Assembly (NCBI GenBank): GCA_018362895.1
Contig: JAHALR010000005.1
Coordinates: forward strand, 21,394 to 85,393
From: Clostridium sp.
GTDB taxonomy: Bacteria > Cyanobacteriota > Vampirovibrionia > Gastranaerophilales > Gastranaerophilaceae
Reading direction: 5' to 3'
DNA length: 64,000 nt
The notes under the pieces were generated by a model. The model saw only the letters and a program-made list of their open reading frames with translations, was not told the DNA's origin and did not search any database. The translations under genes and the position numbers were made by a program. Positions 61,853-64,000 of this stretch are shown here, piece after piece. Numbering within the stretch: position 1 is the first letter of the stretch; each line of letters starts with the position of its first letter.

Positions 61853-63302
61853 TAGTAATACTACCCACTTAAAAAGAGAAGTTTTGGTCAGGCTAATCAG
61901 AGCTTTTATCAATCAGGAAATGGATAATATCAGAGAGCTTCCTTTTCAGATGAGACCAAAAAACGGTGATGCTCCTTACAGATGTTGTATATATAAAGAA
62001 AGAGCAATTCTTCGTCAAAGAGCCATTGCTGGTTTGGGATTGAGTGTAGAAGCTGATGATGAAATGACTTCTCTCAACGAATATGCTAAAAAAGCAATGG
62101 AAAGAAAAGATCCTGAAGGTGAAATTCTTACTGTTGTAGATGCTGCATGCAAAGGCTGCGTTCCCAGCCGTGTATATGTTACGGAATTATGTCAGGGATG
62201 TGTTGCAAGACCTTGTATTTCAACATGTAAATTTGGCGCAATCCAAATAAAAGACGGAAGATCCGTAATAGATGGTGAAAAATGTAAAAATTGCGGTATG
62301 TGTATTTCCGTATGTCCATACAGCGCAATAGTAAAGCTTAAAGTGCCCTGTGAAGATGCTTGTCCTGTTGGCGCAATTCATAAAAATGAAATGGGACATG
62401 CAGTTATAGATTTTGACAAGTGTATAAGCTGCGGAGCATGTGTAGGGGCTTGTCCTTTCGCTGCTGTACATGAAAAAAGTGAAATAATAGATGTATTGAA
62501 AGCAATGAGAGATGGCAAGAAAGTTATAGCTATGCTTGCCCCTGCTGTTGTTGGTCAGCTTCCTGTTTCAATTAACAAAATTGCACAGGCTTTGATAGAC
62601 AGTGGCTTTTCGGAAGTTTTTGAAGTTGCTCAAGGTGCAGATACAACAGCAAGAACTGAAGCAGAGGACTTTAAAGAAAGAATGGAAAAAGGTAATGAGT
62701 TTATGACTACATCTTGTTGTGCTGCGTACAATGAACTTGTTGATAAACATATTCCAGAGATGAAACCTTTCCGTTCTGAAACCAGAACTCCGATGCACTA
62801 TACAGCTAAATTTGTTAAAGAAAAATACCCGGATTCTGTTACGGTATTTATCGGACCTTGTGTTGCCAAACGCAAAGAAGCTCAAAAAGATGAGTATACT
62901 GATCTGGTGATGAACTTTGAAGAAATGGGCGCATTGTTTGTTGCTCGAGAAATTGAGGTTGCAAACTGCTCTGATTATGTATTTTCTAATGAAGCTTCTA
63001 AAGAAGGTAGAAACTTTGCTATTACAGGCGGAGTTGCCGAATCCGTGAAAGTAGCATTGAAGGATTTTCCGGAACTTTATCCGACTTGTGTAAACGGCTT
63101 GAATCCCAAATCTGTAAGAGATTTGAAAAACTGGGCTAAAAAAGGCCAGTGCCCTGAAGGAAACCTTGTTGAAATTATGGCATGTGAAGGCGGCTGTGTT
63201 GCCGGTTCGGCATGTTTGAATAACAAAAGAATTACAACCAAAAAGGTTCATGAATATGCTGATTCTAGCAAGTGTATAAATGATTTGCCTGAAGTTGAAT
63301 AA
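61845..63302 (+). CDS. Catalytic [FeFe] hydrogenase, group B-like
   Basis: A 485-residue monomeric hydrogenase. Multiple Fe-S motifs lie in the N-terminal 210 residues, including CKNCGMCISVC and CISCGACVGAC, plus extra Cys pairs (CKGC, CQGCVARPC). The H-cluster domain has TTSCCAAY (Cys291/292), GPCVAKRKE (Cys339) and EIMACEGGC (Cys447, Cys451). The TSCCAAY form, rather than TSCCPGW, marks group B. Both Cys of the P1 motif are kept, so activity is expected, unlike the sensory partner. It produces or oxidises H2 in the cytosol, likely with ferredoxin. Maturation genes hydEFG are not in the window. Confidence 0.9.
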   Translation: MDNSNTTHLKREVLVRLIRAFINQEMDNIRELPFQMRPKNGDAPYRCCIYKERAILRQRAIAGLGLSVEADDEMTSLNEYAKKAMERKDPEGEILTVVDAACKGCVPSRVYVTELCQGCVARPCISTCKFGAIQIKDGRSVIDGEKCKNCGMCISVCPYSAIVKLKVPCEDACPVGAIHKNEMGHAVIDFDKCISCGACVGACPFAAVHEKSEIIDVLKAMRDGKKVIAMLAPAVVGQLPVSINKIAQALIDSGFSEVFEVAQGADTTARTEAEDFKERMEKGNEFMTTSCCAAYNELVDKHIPEMKPFRSETRTPMHYTAKFVKEKYPDSVTVFIGPCVAKRKEAQKDEYTDLVMNFEEMGALFVAREIEVANCSDYVFSNEASKEGRNFAITGGVAESVKVALKDFPELYPTCVNGLNPKSVRDLKNWAKKGQCPEGNLVEIMACEGGCVAGSACLNNKRITTKKVHEYADSSKCINDLPEVE

Positions 63303-63323
63303 TTCTAAGAAAATGTAAAAATA

Positions 63324-63356
63324 AAAACACCTTCTGTTCACAGAAGGTGTTTTTTG
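63324..63356 (+). terminator. Terminator of the hydrogenase operon
   Basis: A 13-bp perfect stem AAAACACCTTCTG/CAGAAGGTGTTTT with a TTCA loop and a T run, 21 bases after the hydrogenase stop. It ends the five-gene operon. Confidence 0.93.
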
Positions 63357-63426
63357 TGGCAGTTTAAAAATAATTTATATTTTTTATATTAAAATATTAA
63401 TGAAAACAATTAATTAGGTGAAATAT

Positions 63427-63663
63427 ATGTCAATATCAGCTATTAGCTCAACATCTCCTGATGCAACCATACAGACAAAAAGAGCATGGAAGACACCTCT
63501 CAGGGATACAGGTTATGCGGCAGCCGCTCTGGCGGTGGGTAGTGCAGTAGCTGGCAGCTGCAAAAAGTTAAAGTTGCATAAAAATCTTGCATATTTATCC
63601 GGACTTTTTACTCTGTGGCATATTGGAATTGTTGAGTATTATAAACACTTGAAAACAAAATAA
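63427..63663 (+). CDS. Small protein with a possible membrane segment, unknown
   Basis: A 78-residue protein. The middle is small-residue-rich and hydrophobic (YAAAALAVGSAVAG, near 27-40), preceded by a basic KRAWKTPLRD and followed by a basic stretch and LAYLSGLFTLWHIGIVEY. It may be a small membrane protein of one or two helices. ATG 63427 has AGGTGA just upstream; the GTG at 63418 is part of that site. It sits alone between the hydrogenase operon terminator and gap. Confidence 0.65.
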   Translation: MSISAISSTSPDATIQTKRAWKTPLRDTGYAAAALAVGSAVAGSCKKLKLHKNLAYLSGLFTLWHIGIVEYYKHLKTK

Positions 63664-63690
63664 ATCCACACCTCAAAATGCATGAAAAAC

Positions 63691-63719
63691 TTGATTATAA
63701 TTCATGTTTAATTTATAAC
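63691..63719 (+). promoter_or_regulatory. Candidate promoter of gap
   Basis: TTGATT (63691-63696) and TATAAC (63714-63719) with 17-base spacing, 44 bases before the gap start codon. AGAGGAG at 63751-63757 is a strong ribosome-binding site. Confidence 0.6.
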
Positions 63720-63763
63720 ATGGGAGTATTTAATACACAGTAAAAAAAGAAGAGGAGCTAAAA

Positions 63764-64000
63764 ATGGCTAAAAAAGTTGCAATTAACGGCTTCGGAAGAA
63801 TCGGCCGTAACACATTAAGAGCAGCAGTTAAAGAAGGTATCTTCAATGAAATTGATTATGTTGCTATCAACGATCCCGGTTTGAAACCAGAAGACGCAGC
63901 TAGACTTTTCAAATATGACTCTGTAATGGGTAAATTTGATGGTGAAGTAGAAGCTTATGATGAAGGTATCATCGTAAACGGCAAAAAAATTAAATTCTTT
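63764..64000 (+). CDS. gap: Glyceraldehyde-3-phosphate dehydrogenase, N-terminal part
   Basis: The first 79 residues of GAPDH, cut by the right edge. VAINGFGRIGRNTLRAA is the NAD-binding GxGxxG start of the family, and VAINDPGLKPEDAARLFKYDSVMGKFDG matches the typical GAPDH segment that follows. The catalytic Cys lies outside the window. The strong promoter and ribosome-binding site fit a highly expressed glycolytic gene. With pgi in the same window it supports a fermentative sugar metabolism. Confidence 0.95.
   Translation, partial: MAKKVAINGFGRIGRNTLRAAVKEGIFNEIDYVAINDPGLKPEDAARLFKYDSVMGKFDGEVEAYDEGIIVNGKKIKFF

Noticed and set aside
62568..63341. Minus-strand frame of 257 codons across the hydrogenase gene
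   Set aside because: It is antisense to the H-cluster domain, whose motifs are conserved on the plus strand.

Overview
The window is a 64 kb, AT-rich, densely packed chromosomal segment with no insertion sequence, prophage or CRISPR array. The cell has two membranes: there are three TolC-type outer-membrane factors, an AsmA-like protein, an EmrAB pump and a type V autotransporter. It is probably a fermenting anaerobe, because it carries [FeFe] hydrogenase genes, Rex and a hemerythrin. A pseudopilin with an FTLAETLMTL-type leader, together with the low GC and this gene mix, suggests a gut Cyanobacteriota of the Gastranaerophilales (Vampirovibrionia, 'Melainabacteria'). That placement is an inference from pattern and memory; no 16S or ribosomal marker is present.

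Layout. 1-6.8 kb: a tightly overlapping + strand operon for an unusual surface sugar (SDR end, dehydroquinate-synthase-like cyclase, FGGY kinase, NeuB-like synthase, ThDP enzyme). It ends in a frameshifted glycosyltransferase that runs into ridA. 6.5-8.0 kb: ridA-ilvA. 8.2-12.2 kb: a LysM/lysozyme/amidase cell-wall hydrolase, a hemerythrin, a nitroreductase and a P-loop kinase. 12.4-15.3 kb: tRNA-fMet and a large autotransporter. 15.5-22.0 kb: an XRE regulator, a pseudopilin, UDP-glucuronate decarboxylase, CoA-disulfide reductase-rhodanese, a DEDD exonuclease and two acyltransferase-like proteins. 22.0-22.4 kb: tRNA-Ala(GGC), preceded by a duplicated 5' tRNA fragment, and tRNA-Leu(TAG). 22.4-37.5 kb: mixed genes, including two DMT exporters, an ABC ATPase, a zincin resembling the M49 family, a lytic transglycosylase, a polyprenyl synthase, signal peptidase I, an amylase-like barrel protein, a Gly/Lys-rich protein, a B12-radical SAM enzyme and several unknown secreted proteins.

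37.6-57.5 kb: metX-metW; a MarR-EmrA-EmrB efflux unit with a divergent TolC-type gene; an acyl-ACP thioesterase; a fusion of a periplasmic-binding-like domain to a TolC domain; an acyl-CoA/ACP ligase; a DtxR regulator; glucose-6-phosphate isomerase; AsmA-TolC. 57.5-63.4 kb: divergent rex and a five-gene hydrogenase operon (2Fe-2S protein, PAS-bearing sensory hydrogenase-like protein, SpoIIE phosphatase, 2Fe-2S protein, group-B-like [FeFe] hydrogenase). Two Rex-like operators bracket its promoter. The window ends in the start of gap (GAPDH).

The points most worth following up are the cyclase/kinase/NeuB/ThDP sugar cluster, the binding-protein-TolC fusion, the redox- and possibly H2-sensing hydrogenase operon, and the 101-bp rearrangement at the 5' end of tRNA-Ala.
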